From the NCBI RefSeq assembly GCF_000471905.2, contig NW_006500178.1, positions 2,733,957-2,797,956 of the forward strand: a DNA stretch of 64,000 bases, given 5' to 3'. Of this stretch, positions 1 to 11,479 are shown piece after piece. The stretch comes from Amborella trichopoda. Its lineage: Eukaryota > Streptophyta > Magnoliopsida > Amborellales > Amborellaceae. How positions within the stretch are numbered: the first letter of the stretch is position 1; every line of letters starts with the position of its first letter. The translations under genes were made by a program, and so were the position numbers. The notes under the pieces are model-generated. The model saw only the letters and a list, made by a program, of their open reading frames with translations, was not told the origin of the DNA and ran no database searches.

Positions 1-215
1 TTACAAAACGGGCTCGCCGATTCACTGTACGGACTCGCCGATTCCGTACAGTGAATCGACGAGTCACTATACAAAATCGTCCGGTTCTCTCTAGAACCGG
101 ACGATTCCCGTTTTTTTCGCCGATTCGATCCGTCCATGGCGATTTCCGAGTCGAACCAGGCGAGTCCGGTTCGACTCGGTGTTTTTTTAAACACTGGGGA
201 GAACAGATGAACGTT
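1..215. repeat. Fold-back DNA with two perfect hairpins
   Basis: Two strong hairpins lie side by side. The first pairs 18-33 with 43-58 (16 bp, 9-nt loop). The second pairs 75-88 with 93-106 (14 bp, 4-nt loop CTCT). A third, weaker AT palindrome lies near 180-196 (GTGTTTTTTTAAACAC). The words CTCGCCGATT and GAGTC recur between the arms. This looks like the end of a fold-back or MITE-type element cut by the window edge. No coding sequence is seen. Confidence 0.6.
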
Positions 216-1259
216 TTGAGAGGGCTTTGACATTGGATCTGGGAAGGGAGATCACTTCACAATGGGCCCAGTGATGATATAACTTTGCGAGAATTGGGTT
301 AGGCAATGTTTGGATAAGGTCAAAGAGAATGGGGGCATGATCAAAAGAATGTTTTGGGAGGATTTTCCCAAGGGGGAATGATTAGAAAATGATTTAGTTT
401 TGCGAGAACAAGGTTAATTTGTAAGAAAGTCTCTGCCTTTTCTTTTATATTGATCTTAGGAGAAAGTCTTATATATGTATACATTGGTGGATTCATTACA
501 CTGCTTGTTTAATATACAAAAAAGGAAAGGAAGTGTACAAGAAAGGAAGGAGAATATCAAAGAATGTATAATCAAATATTATACAGCTATCGAAAAGATA
601 TACATGTACGTACCCCTTCAAACTCGTGATGGTCAAAAGCAAACCATTGTGAGTTTGGAAACAAGGTCGAATAAACAAGGAGCATTATGGGACTTCATTA
701 AGACGTCAATAAGTTATGTGGAAGATGAGATATATGTACGAGAATTTGTCTTGGTTAAATATTCCTGTCAAACAAAATGACAATCCATTGTAATATGTTT
801 AGAAGTATCAACGAGCTTAGTGTTCTTAAAGGCACAAATTGCACTGATGTTGTCACAATATAAAGGAGTAGAATATAAAGTTCAATGCTCAAGTCAGCTG
901 ATAACCAGTGAGGCCAGACAATCTCAATCGTTGTTTGAGCCATGGAACGATACTCAGGTTCAATTGTGGTCTGAACAATCCGTTGTTGCTTATTATTTTT
1001 CCAAGGGAGTCACCAAGAAGAATACAAAAAACCTCTAGTAAACTTTTGATAGGAAGTGGATCCCAAAAATCTAACTAAGTGTACACACAAAACTTAATAA
1101 AGGAAGTCAAGGAGAATAAATAAGCACGATCAAGAGTGTCTCGATATGACTAATATTACATAAAACAACCATCATGTGAAAAAAAAAAAAAAGAATGAAC
1201 ACTAAAAAATTAACTGGCTAAATGAAGGACATTAGCAATTTTTGCCCAAGAGATGACCC
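216..1259. other. No gene recognised
   Basis: The stretch has short open frames only (the longest is 101 codons at 475-780 on the plus strand). None shows a motif I recognise, and the composition is AT-rich like the surrounding non-coding DNA. An A-run lies near 1180-1192. Confidence 0.5.
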
Positions 1260-2223
1260 AATAAATCAAGCTTCCAACTGGTTGTCGACAAATATAGGAT
1301 TAGGAAGAAACATACCATCAATAGAATGAAAATTGACATTTAGCGAGGTCAACAACACACTTGGTATCATCAACCAACTGAACTTAAGAAACAATATTAA
1401 TAGCATACTTGAGTTGAGAAAACAAATATCCCCAAGGCAAATAAGCAACATCTAAGCCCAAAAATGCCTTAAGAATCACAAATATTCATCTAAAAAAGCC
1501 TACTCAAACACTGCTTAATTAGATGAATTGTGCCCTCATCTTCATTAGAAATAATCAAATCATCAACAAAAAGTAAAAAAATTGCACGTCCTTTTGTTGT
1601 GACAACGCTGAACATGGCAGGATCATAATGGCTCAGTTAAAATCCTATATAAATAATAGCAGCATTGAATTTGTCAAATCAAGCAAGGGGAACCTATTTA
1701 AGCCCAAAGAATACATGTCGTAAACAACATACTCTATTATCAGAATTAGAAACCCCTTCATATAAACTTCCTCTGCAAAATTATCACTAAGAAATGTACT
1801 TTTAACATCAAGTTGATATAGAGGCCACTCATGAATTGCTGCCATAGAAATCTAGGTGTGAATATGGGGAATAGAAGCAAAAGTTTCAGCAAAATCAATT
1901 CTAAACTACTGTTTATAACCTTTAGCCACAAGTCATACCTTTTGAATCCTTGATGGTGTCATTAGCTTTAGTTTTTTATCTTATATACCTTCTAATGGCC
2001 ATTGGCATTCTTTCCTTTAGGAAGAGGAACAAGGTCTCAAGCATGCAATCTATCAAGAGCAGCCAATTCCTCTGCCATGGCATGTTGCTAATCAGGCTAT
2101 TTGGCAACTTCATTGTAGGCTTGTAGCTTAGAGTAAGAATGAATAGAAGAAGTAAAAACTCAATGTTGAGGTAAAAAGGCATTATTGTTATAGACATGCC
2201 TCTTGAAATTTTGGCTAAAGCAA
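1260..2223 (-). pseudogene. Copia-C reverse transcriptase fragment (broken)
   Basis: Read on the minus strand, this is the N-terminal half of a Ty1/copia reverse transcriptase. Recognisable pieces in order are an AMAEELAAL-like block, a DLVPLP-like block, a LVAKGY/FAETFA block near 1,850-1,960 and IHEWPLYQLDVKSTFLS near 1,790-1,840, the usual lead-in to the first catalytic Asp region. The frame is broken by several stops and shifts, so no enzyme can be made. It continues the minus-strand integrase fragment at 7.3-9.4 kb, from which it is separated by about 5 kb of unrelated DNA. The family call is firm from the motif order. Joining it to the 7-9 kb fragments is inference from orientation and domain order. 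Confidence 0.75.
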
Positions 2224-3084
2224 GGTTTAAAAAATCAGATCGGTGACTTTAATCGGTCACCTATACCCGTGTCGGATCGGAGAATCGGATCGAAAAATCG
2301 GTGCAATCGACAATTTTTGTCTAAAAAATCTTTAAAAAATCGTTATAAATCTCTAAAAATAGAGTTCTTTTAGTTTCAAAATATAATTAGGAATGATGCA
2401 TTATATACTTTCATATATTGCAAAAATAGGTGAATATTGAGACGTTTTCTTCTCTAGATGTCTATATATTTTATAATTATTTATAATATAAATAAGAACA
2501 AATCTAAATTGTCTTATAATATCATATAATTTTAAAAATATTATTTACAACTATAAAAAAAATTAATGCATTATATAATTTATAATATAAATAAATTAAT
2601 AAATAAGATACACGATTTTGTTATCTATATAATTATTACTTATAATACTATAGTAAATATGATTAAAAAATTATTAAAAAATACTTTCATATTATATAAT
2701 TAAAAACAAAAATAAATCCCCCCAATAATGGGCCTAATTAAAATTTGAGCATGAAGCAAATTTAATGAGCATCGACGGAGTAACAAGTGAAGGCGTCCAG
2801 GAGTAGTAATGAGTGAAGAAAATGCTTGGGCGAATTGTCCCACCTCGCTCGATGCTCTATAAATAGCCTAAAACAAAAGGCTCTGACATTCCTCTTGGAA
2901 AAAATAAAACTGATTTATGATTCGATCTCCATAGTATCGAACGAGTCTAAGGAGTACCGATCGAGTCTAAACAGTACATCCGACCAAAGCAGTAAAACCT
3001 TACCACCGATCCGAGTCTGCACTAACAGCAGTACATCCGATCAAAGCAGCACAACCGACCACCAATCCGAGTCCGAGTCTGGAC

Positions 3085-3312
3085 AGTAAAGCACATCTGA
3101 CGCCCGCACAGTACACCGATCCAAGTCAAGTCAGCAAGCACATCCGAGAGTCCGGACAGTAAAACACATCTGCCCCCGCACAGTACATGGATCCGAGTCA
3201 AGTCAGCTCGCACATTCGACCCCGCACAATACACCGATCCGAGTCAAGTCACCAAGCACATCCTCCCCCGTACAGTACACCGATCCGAGTCAAGTCAGCA
3301 AGCACAGTAAAA
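3085..3312. repeat. Tandem repeat, units of about 50-65 bp
   Basis: A unit containing CAGTACACCGATCC, AGTCAAGTCAGC and AAGCACATCC recurs about four times with variable spacers rich in CCCCCGCA. Related single words (CCGATCCGAGTC, ACATCCGA) extend back to about 2,940. It lies inside the unidentified 2.2-7.3 kb insertion. Confidence 0.65.
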
Positions 3313-3535
3313 AACAAGTAAAATTGCCGGATACCAATCAGGGACAGTTTTAACCGACCTTTGATCTGGATCAAGAATGATCGATTTTGAATGGCGGATC
3401 ATACGATAAGAACTAAATGATACAAGCTCATCTAAGACAACACAGATATCTCAAAAAATGATCAATCATAAAGCTAAGAACTCATTGGCATAAGACTAAG
3501 ACCACGACTTTTGGACTTAGCAATATTTTTTTTGT

Positions 3536-3640
3536 GTGATTGTCACTGCCCTATTTTGGCCTCCAGAATGTTTTGAGAAATATTGGATGTATGATAGTCA
3601 CTGCCCTATTTTGGCCTCCAGAATCTTTTGGGAAAATATT
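3536..3640. repeat. Short direct repeat
   Basis: The word TCACTGCCCTATTTTGGCCT plus CCAGAAT occurs twice, about 57 bp apart, followed each time by a similar TTTTG(A/G)GA(A)AATATTGGA tail. This is a simple tandem duplication in non-coding DNA. Confidence 0.7.
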
Positions 3641-5753
3641 GGAAGATTCTAGATGTTCTTGAGGGTCAGCTTGGTCAACCATGACAAGTTTTTTATTGCT
3701 CTTGACCAAAATTCGACCCTAGAAATGATAGTCCTAAACTATTAGAGCTCCTAATCCCCATCAGATTACTGCCGATTGAAGCCTTTCATAATCCATATCA
3801 AAAAAAAAAAAATCACTCGAAAATCCTAGAATAACCAAAAATCCTTTAAATTAGAGCAAACCTTAGAGAAACGCTAGATCTAGGAAGCCCAGGAGAATCA
3901 ACCCTAAGCCAAACTAATTCTCTATAGTTTTCAAAACCCTAAATAAAAAAAAACCCTTGGAAGAACATTCTAGAGGCATCTATCTATTTACATCAAAACC
4001 TAGGAAGTTTTTTTTGATAAATCCTCTCTGATTTTATGCCATAAAATCAATTAGTTTTAAAAATCAGTAGAGATTCATGGGGAAGGTTGAATTGCCATCT
4101 GGAGATGGATTAACCGCGATGGGACAATTGCCTTGTTGGCAACACCACCAAATTTTCCTACAAAAACAATACTAATATAAATCTTAAAGGAAATAAATTT
4201 GAAGGGAAAAAAAAATAAGACTTTACCAAACTAGGGTAGTAGGCCCGGCTCGCCTGAAACTCAGAGTTGACACCTGTATCAAACTGCAGATTTGTTTATA
4301 CTGATCTCCTTCTATTTCTTGAAGAATGCTTGAGACATGTTCGTCATAGGGCTTAGTTTAAGGTTTTAAAATATTGATGGAATTAAGGTTATGGATTCCT
4401 AGATCTATGTTAGAGTTTGGGTGAACTTTATTGGGGTTATGTAAGTATTTAAAGTCCTTATGAAACCATGTATTGAAATCATATATACTGATATGTTGGC
4501 TTTAGTGAGAGTGTAGTCCAAATTGGAATATGAAGCATTATTAGTGCCGAGACTCATCTGAGCTTTGACTGACTATGGCTCAATGTGATGTCTAAAATCC
4601 TAGGCATTTTGTGTATAACCCATAAGGGTTTCAATGTGGGCTATCTCTTGATGAGGTTGGAGTTGTGCCCTGTGCGATTGGCCAGAGGATTGGGTGTGGC
4701 CCCTACGTATGATGGGTGGCCGGAGAGAACAAAAGGCAAAATACTCATCATTACCATGATATGACATGTATACTAGATAGCTGTCCGAGAAGCGGCCTTT
4801 TGAATGAGGGTGTGTGTTGTGTACATGTGCTAAAAAGATGACTCCTTGCAATACTGGACTATATTGGAAGGACCCATGGAGCATAATATTGAAATGGGGC
4901 CTAGACTTATCCTCAATGAAGGACCTATAATCTATGGATTAGGATCGTATCTCTTATATTTATTGGCTAACTTTGATAATCCAATCATGATACCCTGTGA
5001 ATGGTTGTGAGTCATAGGAACTTTTTGATCAGTTTGAGAAAGTGCAGTGGGATACATTTTTTCAAAAGGATGGAGTCCTCAGTATACTTGTTATAGTCCT
5101 AACTCTCTAGATCCAATTCCCATAAAATCTTCTTCAACATGTTTAATTATGTTTTAATTATATTTTAGATAATTAAAATAATTTTTTAGACCTCTATGGA
5201 TATTTTATTTTATTAAAAAAGTATTCTTGAATAAGAAAAAATCATTTTTCTTAATTTATTTAACTCAGAGAGGAAAATAAAATACTTAATAGATTTATAA
5301 AAATCTATTTATTATTCTAAACTATAACATAGGGTGTGGAGCCCATTGGGACTTTGGGCCCACCACAAATAAGCCCAATAGTTGGGGCGTGGGGCCCATA
5401 TGGCTATCCATGTATGGGGTGCCTCACTCTCTTCTTCTTTCCTTTTTGTGTTGCTTGTGTGCTAAGCCACCTTCTTGATTGAAAAAATAAAAGAAGTTTT
5501 ATATACGTTGATTTCAAATAGGAAAGTGTAGAGATTAATTAAAAATGATTTGTAAAAAGATAATATTTTCTATGCACAATATTTGATGGGAATAGAGTTA
5601 TGAAAAATGAGAGATAATGGTTCCACCTCATTCAGTTTAATCATGATGGTTTATCTAATAAATAAATTAATGAGATCTCTTCACCCCATAGGTCTTCATG
5701 ATCAAAAGTGAAAATTGAATCTCATAATGATGACAAAACCCTAGCCTCTACAT

Positions 5754-5761
5754 TATAAATA
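5754..5761 (+). promoter_or_regulatory. Candidate TATA box (TATAAATA)
   Basis: A perfect plant-type TATAAATA is followed within 40-90 bp by CT-rich and CA-rich tracts, as in many LTR leaders and plant 5' UTRs. No downstream gene was found, so it may be the promoter of a decayed LTR. The upstream 300 bp contain GGGCCCA words, which are common in plant promoters. This is motif evidence only. Confidence 0.25.
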
Positions 5762-7299
5762 CTCTCTAAAGGTTCTTTTTTTTACACTTTTTATTATCCT
5801 CTCTCTCTCTCAACCCTAGGGTAGGCACACACACACTCTCTCTCAACTTAACTTAGAGTTTAATTTGTAGGAGTTAGAACCCTAAGGGGGGCAAGCCCAA
5901 GCCGAAAGGGGCCATGCCCTAGCCCTTGTGTATTGAGATTTGCTCATGTGTTGAGCCTTGATCAAAGTCATATCCCATGTCATACTCTCAATAGGTTTTG
6001 TTTAGGCTTCCGAGTAATGAGACAATGTTAGACTGAGATCCCATGCGGTATTGGTGGAAGAGACTCGGTGTAATATATACGAAGTCTTTGGGAGTAACCT
6101 GAGTCAAGATATGTGATATTGTCTTATTTCCCGTTTTCTTGAATTTATTCAAAGTGATGTAATTTTTTCAGATTTATGTATTGTATGAGTTTTTGTTTTG
6201 ATGGCAAGCAGGTGAGAATCTTTGGCATTTTTTTTGTTTTTTTATGGATTCATATATTGTATTTGGGTACTTGTAAGTGTTTCGAGATGTGAAAATAATG
6301 AAAAAAAAAAAAATGTTAATCAGTACTTGCCTGGGTCACCATCTTACTTTTACACCTAGGGTTGACGGCTCTAGGCTAGGGTTTTATGAAGCAAGGGTTT
6401 CTCTCTCCAATTACTGAACTCGGTAAGGTTTTGGATATCTTGAGGCTAATGGCTCTAAATTTCTCAAAGGCTCTAATATTGCTTTGGTTGATTGAATGAA
6501 TTAGGTCATTTATACATTTCCAGAACCACACAAATGGCCATATCTTAATGAATTTTGAATTTATCCGGCCAAAGGGGTAGACGACATGGACCACATCGAC
6601 TGGACTTCTGAATGAAACAACACACCCCGCGTCATCCATATATTTCTTGGCCAGAGTCTTGGGATTCATTTATCTTTCTAGATTTACTTATTTGATTCAA
6701 ATTGTATCTATTTGTTTATCCTGTAACTAATCTAAGTTGTCTTAAATTTAGGGTTTCTTATCCTATTTTGGGTTCCATATAATTTTAGGGTTTCTTGAGA
6801 TTTTATGGGATATTTCCTAAGGTTTTCTATAAGGTTGGGACCATGGTTTGGGGTGTACGGAATATAGTAGATGGTACGCCAAGGTCTATTAAGTTATTGT
6901 GGCCCCTAGGAGTTTATTTGGCCAATCTAAAGGATTTTATTAAGTCTATGGGGTTTAGAAATTTAAGAAAAATAACCATCTTCAAACGGGGCGTCTACAT
7001 TATCAAATTCAACAAATTCTTCAAGAAAGAGAAGATTTAATGGGGTAAACAACCTGCACTCTTATATAGGCCTCAACTTTGAGTTTTGGGTGTCTCGGGC
7101 CGATCAATCTAGACTTGGGTCACTTTCTTTCTTTTATTTAATTTAATTTAAATTTCAATTTATTCTTTTCTTTTTTTATCTTTTGCTTGATTTCTAGCCA
7201 ACTCAGTCGACGATGTGCGAGGAAAAAATATGTTTTTACATATCAATTTTCTCATACATTAGAATTTGTTGGACTCCACTATTTCTATCAATAAATTCA

Positions 7300-8075
7300 T
7301 TTGTTTAGGTGAAAAAATAAATCGGAGAGGATTTTCATTGAGATCATCTTATATATGGCAGTAAACAGTGATCAACGAAAGGAGCAAATAAAATAGAGAC
7401 ACGAGTGCTGCAACTAATTGAAGGTGTTTGCGAAGGAGCAACCAGTGCATGTGCTGGAAGTTGTCTATCGGCAATTGTTAAGTGTTTTGGACTATCAGTA
7501 GGAGGTGAAGTTAGAGACAATGGAGAACAATCATAAAAAAACAAAAAATAAAAAAGATAAAAATAAAAAGGACAAAAAAAATAAAACAAATAAAATAAAA
7601 CAAATAAAATAAAAGAAAAAAACAAATGGAAGAAGAATCAACAACGGTGGAGGGGAATGAAAAGGAATGTACTAAAAAAATACCACATGTCGAGACATCC
7701 AAAGTTTCTTAGTTAAGTGATCAGGATAATCAAGGATGCATTGTTTGATTGCTTGGCTAATAATTTGTCTAGCTCAGATGGTGGCAATAGAACAAAGCAT
7801 CTACAGCCAAAGATATGTAGAAAAGGGTAATCCATAGGTTTATCGAACAATTCCTAAAAAAGAGGAATATTAAAAAAAAAATAGCATAACGTATTAACAA
7901 ACTGTTGTGTGAATAACTGCGGCTCGAAAAGTTTGGAACCGAGGTTGACTGGAGAAGAGCTCGTATAGTTTCTAGGATGTAATGATTTTTGCACTGAACA
8001 TGGCCATTTTGCCTGGGTGTATAAGAACATGCTTTTTGATATTGGATTTTTTTATTAGAAAAAAACTTTTGAACT
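7300..8075 (-). pseudogene. Copia-C integrase C-terminal part and linker (broken)
   Basis: On the minus strand, about 7,980-8,075 encodes a copia integrase block with YTPRQNGH followed by ILETIRALL, the conserved region around the catalytic Glu of copia integrases. Here the residues after QNGH have drifted. The part at 7,300-7,740 resembles the variable linker between integrase and RT and holds an A-rich tract (7,545-7,625) that produces spurious poly-Phe frames. Stops and frameshifts are frequent. The fragment is cut at its upstream side by the MITE at 8,084-8,618, beyond which integrase sequence resumes. Confidence 0.7.
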
Positions 8076-8626
8076 ATCCCACTCAGTGTTTTGTAAAATC
8101 GAACCAGAACGGTTAACCGGACATGGGCATGGAAGCGGTTTAACCGGTCTAACCGGTATACCGGCCAATTTAACCGCACTAACTGGGCAAGTCCCAGGCA
8201 GTCAAAAGAGTGTTGAAAAAAAAAAAAAAAAAAATTACTAAAATATAAAAAGCATATAAAGAATGATTAAAACAAAACGCATTCAAATGAAGTTGAAAAT
8301 TAATGAAAAAAAATGGATTTTCTCCCATTTTATATTTTCCAAGAGCTATTTTTAAAATTTGCTAAAAAAGATGGGAAAATATAAAAGTCAGTCTTAATGA
8401 CCAAAATAATTTTTAATCTTTACCATAATGTACAGAATATTTAAAAATACATTACAAATCAAATTTTTTATTTTTGAGAATTTATATATATATTTTTTAT
8501 TTTTTATTTTTAAATACTGGTTGATTCATCCTAACCGCCCAAAACCGGAACCGACCACTAGCTGGTTCCGATCTACCTAGGTAGTTAGTGGTTAGATTGA
8601 GCGATTTTGGGAACAATGATCTCACT
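8076..8626. mobile_element. hAT-like MITE with 8-bp target duplication
   Basis: A non-coding element (8,084-8,618, 535 bp) sits between ATCCCACT (8,076-8,083) and ATCTCACT (8,619-8,626), a 7-of-8 match that fits a hAT-type 8-bp duplication. The ends are imperfect inverted repeats: CAGTGTTTTGTAAAATCG at the left against CATTGTTCCCAAAATCGC from the right. Subterminal GGTTAACCGG/ACCGG words are abundant. It interrupts the copia-C integrase. Related copies lie at 10,919-11,386 and, truncated, near 61,985-62,290. It has no transposase and would depend on one encoded elsewhere. Confidence 0.75.
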
Positions 8627-9060
8627 AATATACTCCCCATTGGAATCAAATTGTAATGTTCTCATTTCGGTAAAAAATTGAGTTTATGAATAAATGAAAA
8701 TAAAGATGTCATATAACTCACTGAAGTTATCATAGAGACAATCCCAGTATATTTAATATGGTCATCAATAAAAATGACATAATACTGTGACCTCCCTTTG
8801 ATGCAAGAGGAACCAATTCCCAAGTATCAGTATGCCCAAGATCAAACATAGGTGTAGAAAAAGAATTACTACTATTAAGTAGCAATTTAGGCAGTTTTGA
8901 GAGTTTACAAGACTCAAAAAATTTAATAGTAAGAGAAATGGAATCAATAACACCACGAGAAAAATTAATTGTGATTGAGAATTGGAAATATGACCAGATG
9001 TTGATGCTAAAAAGATTATCTATCAATAATTGCAACATAGGCAGAGATTTCAGTAGGGTT
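8627..9060 (-). pseudogene. Copia-C integrase N-terminal part (broken)
   Basis: The minus-strand frame contains a Cys-Lys-Leu-SKLPKL block, then FSTPMFDLGHTDTWE and a SKGGH block. These are the characteristic start of the copia integrase catalytic core, including the first Asp of the DDE triad (HTDTW). It is followed by a decayed YYVIFIDD-like segment in another frame. At least one frameshift lies near 8,760 and more stops follow. It continues beyond the MITE at 8,084-8,618. Confidence 0.75.
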
Positions 9061-9660
9061 TAAATAAAGACGGTATAAGAAGTAGAGGTCACCAATTTTA
9101 TGCACAGTCCCAATCAGCATCCCTAGCTGCCGATCCTGCACAAAACATCAAAGGAAGATAAAACCACATTACAACTGAAACTTGTAATTTGACCAACAGA
9201 GTAAACATGGTAAACACAAAAAACATTCAATTTACGAGATGAATCAAAGGATGCAATAATTGAGCCAACCTTAGATATTTTCATATTGGTATCATCAACA
9301 ATATGAATAGTATCATAAAATGATTTATAGTCAACACGAATAAATGCATTGGGCACCATATGATGAAAAGCACTAGAGTCTATTTACTAGGAAGCTCAAG
9401 ATGTTTCACCTATCAAAGTAGAAGTAGACACGTTGGACAACTGAGATTGTAAGAGCAATCATAAATTTATACCATCTAAATAAAATAGACATTACAACTT
9501 TACTTGTACTAATAAAGTTGCAATGTCATCTAAATTGCTACCCGGGAAAAAAGTAACTAAATTTTCACTATTTCATAAATGAAAGAATTTCCAAAATATT
9601 CCAAAGTGTGTCGGCATTATGGATAACTCCAGTGGCCATCATCCATCGTTTGGGTGGGAA
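9061..9660 (-). pseudogene. Copia-C protease region and end of gag (broken)
   Basis: On the minus strand the open frame at 9,123-9,359 and the sequence just upstream give a copia retropepsin-like region: a DSSAFHHM block (the degenerate form of the usual active site, with Ala-Phe replacing the canonical residues), then VDDTN, VGSI and a VVLSSF block. The start of the frame is not a real start. The enzyme would be inactive because frameshifts and stops separate it from gag and integrase. Sequence beyond about 9,600 is not recognisable. Confidence 0.6.
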
Positions 9661-10417
9661 AGGGGTTGCATGGGTCCAAATGGATACTGGATAAGAGTTC
9701 CCCATTTATTAATGAGATTATGCCATTAATATAAGTTTGAAATAAAGTTATCTATAAAATAAGTTATGTGCGAATAATCTATAATAAATTGTATTACGTA
9801 ATAATGCAATGGAGCCACAAACGAATCTGACGTCGCACGTGTAAAACGTGATTAGTGCTTAAAAAAGTCCCCATGTTACGCCCTCACATGAAAAGGTGGA
9901 TGCTATGAATAAAAGCAGTTGTTCCAAACATGCCCTTCATTTACATATTAAATTGATGCAATTAGTGTTCCAAAATTTGGACCGGCAGGGTGGATCGTTC
10001 ATCTCACATATCTTGTAGGATGGCTAGAACAGCGATCTAAATCGATTTAAATCAGTGATCCGAAAATAAATTAATTAAATTTAAATTGAAATAGGGGTTT
10101 ATAGGATGAGATTTTATTCTTTTTGTTTTGTAGGACCTAAAGAAACATATACAAGCTTAAAAAAACGAAAAGTAAAACCAGGCCGTGACCTATATACCAT
10201 CCTCAAATTGATTTGGTTACGACTAACTACCAATCCAGATCGATAGGGAATCACCATGTTTTAGAATACTTGATGCTGCCATCAACAAATAATTTAAGAA
10301 AAAAACGTGGAATGTTGGAATGTTCACCTAAAACAAAGCCAATGAAATCGTGTGTGGGGAACCAGCACAAAGTTGTAAAGGCTTGGAAGGCTAGATCCCT
10401 TACACGTTAATACAATC
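9661..10417. other. No gene recognised
   Basis: I see only short frames without motifs, including 10,213-10,410 (65 codons). Nothing supports a gene here. Confidence 0.5.
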
Positions 10418-10421
10418 TTTC

Positions 10422-10456
<35 letters not shown>

Positions 10457-10736
10457 ACTACTACGTACGTACGTACGTTACGTACGTACGTAACGTTAAC
10501 GTAACGTAACGTAACGTACGTACGTACGTTACGTACGTTACGTTTACNNNNNNNNNNNNNNNNNNNNAGAAATAGTACGTGTGGGGTACCGAACGGACGA
10601 CAAAGTTAGTAAGGTACGTTGGTAGGACGTAGATCCTTACCTACGTACTACTAATACTTCCCTTCCCTCTCTCTCTCTCTCTCTCTCCTCTCTAGACTAC
10701 ATGTATTGGAAGGTTAGATCCATTAAACGTTACTAG

Positions 10737-10775
<39 letters not shown>
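10418..10775. repeat. CT and ACGT simple repeats with an N gap
   Basis: Long (CT)n tracts lie at about 10,423-10,453, 10,670-10,688 and 10,741-10,773. Between them runs a palindromic ACGT/TACG array ending in an N gap at 10,548-10,567. The words ACGTTACGTACG and GTAACGTAACG dominate about 10,460-10,547. An unusual sequence directly against a gap may be partly an assembly or read-error product. Confidence 0.85.
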
Positions 10776-10776
<1 letters not shown>

Positions 10777-10910
10777 GGGACCATCAATGTGTAAGCTTCT
10801 AATCCGCGTTACATGGTTTTTCTTTTGAATTAATTCCTGCTTCCAAACATTGTGGTTTGTTATGTCATATTCTTTAAACCATTGATGAGCACTGATTAAT
10901 AGTTAGATGG

Positions 10911-11394
10911 ATTTACACGTGTTCGCAAACTTGACAGGTCCAATTCGGAATAGGCTGGTCAAACCGGAACTGCGCATTGGCCAATCCAGTTTTGGTGGCC
11001 AGGCTGGGTGCATTTAAAAAATTAAAAAATGTAGAAAATCTGCAAAAATAAGGGATTTATTTGTAATATGATTTTGAATATTTTTTCGATCATTTTGGGA
11101 AAGATTGGAAAGTGTTTTGGCATGAATATTTATTTTTGCTTTTTTCTATCTTTTTCATAAAATTTTGAAAATAACCCTAGGCACGAATCGATTTTAAAAT
11201 CCATTTTTTACTACTTTTCATTATCATTTGGATGTTATTTGTTTAATCATGCTTTAAATATATTTTCAGATTTTTTTTTTATTTTTTAACACTTTGAACC
11301 CGCCAAGACCAGCCCGGTTAGGCCAATTGAACTGGCCAATACACCGGTTACTCGGACTCGGTCCTTGGCCAATTTTTCAAACATTGATTTATAC
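10911..11394. mobile_element. hAT-like MITE, second copy
   Basis: The element at 10,919-11,386 (468 bp) lies between ATTTACAC (10,911-10,918) and ATTTATAC (11,387-11,394), a 7-of-8 target duplication. It is an inverted copy of the family at 8,084-8,618. Shared features are the subterminal CCGG-rich segments (AAACCGG, GCCCGGTTAGGCC) and the AT-rich middle with CATTTGGATG and TTTAATCATGCTTT. Non-coding. Confidence 0.7.
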
Positions 11395-11479
11395 GTTAAA
11401 TTCCTTTTGATAAAACCACCTATACATGAATTTATTTTTATCTATGTGTTTTTGTCGAGTATGTGAGTCAAAGTAGGAA

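Larger units (their letters stand above)
2224..7299. other. Unidentified insertion inside copia-C
   Basis: This block separates the copia-C RT fragment from its integrase-side linker. It begins near 2,224 with a GATCGGTG/ATCGG-rich segment, carries a tandem repeat at 3.09-3.31 kb and a short direct repeat at 3.54-3.64 kb, and then runs through AT-rich DNA. A CT-rich, LTR-like stretch with a plant TATA box lies near 5.75 kb. Open frames at 6,376-6,669 (minus, 97 codons) and 6,795-7,040 (plus, 81 codons) show no domain I recognise. It may be one decayed LTR element or several insertions. I could not find paired LTRs or a target duplication by eye. Confidence 0.4.

Noticed and set aside
4600..4884. 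94-codon minus-strand frame
   Set aside because: No recognised domain, no supporting neighbours, inside unidentified repeat-like DNA.
7344..7702. Minus-strand frames rich in Phe, Tyr and Leu that look like membrane segments
   Set aside because: Produced by an A-rich tract (AAAATAAAA repeats) in the copia-C linker; no start, no family match, and the flanks are decayed copia sequence.
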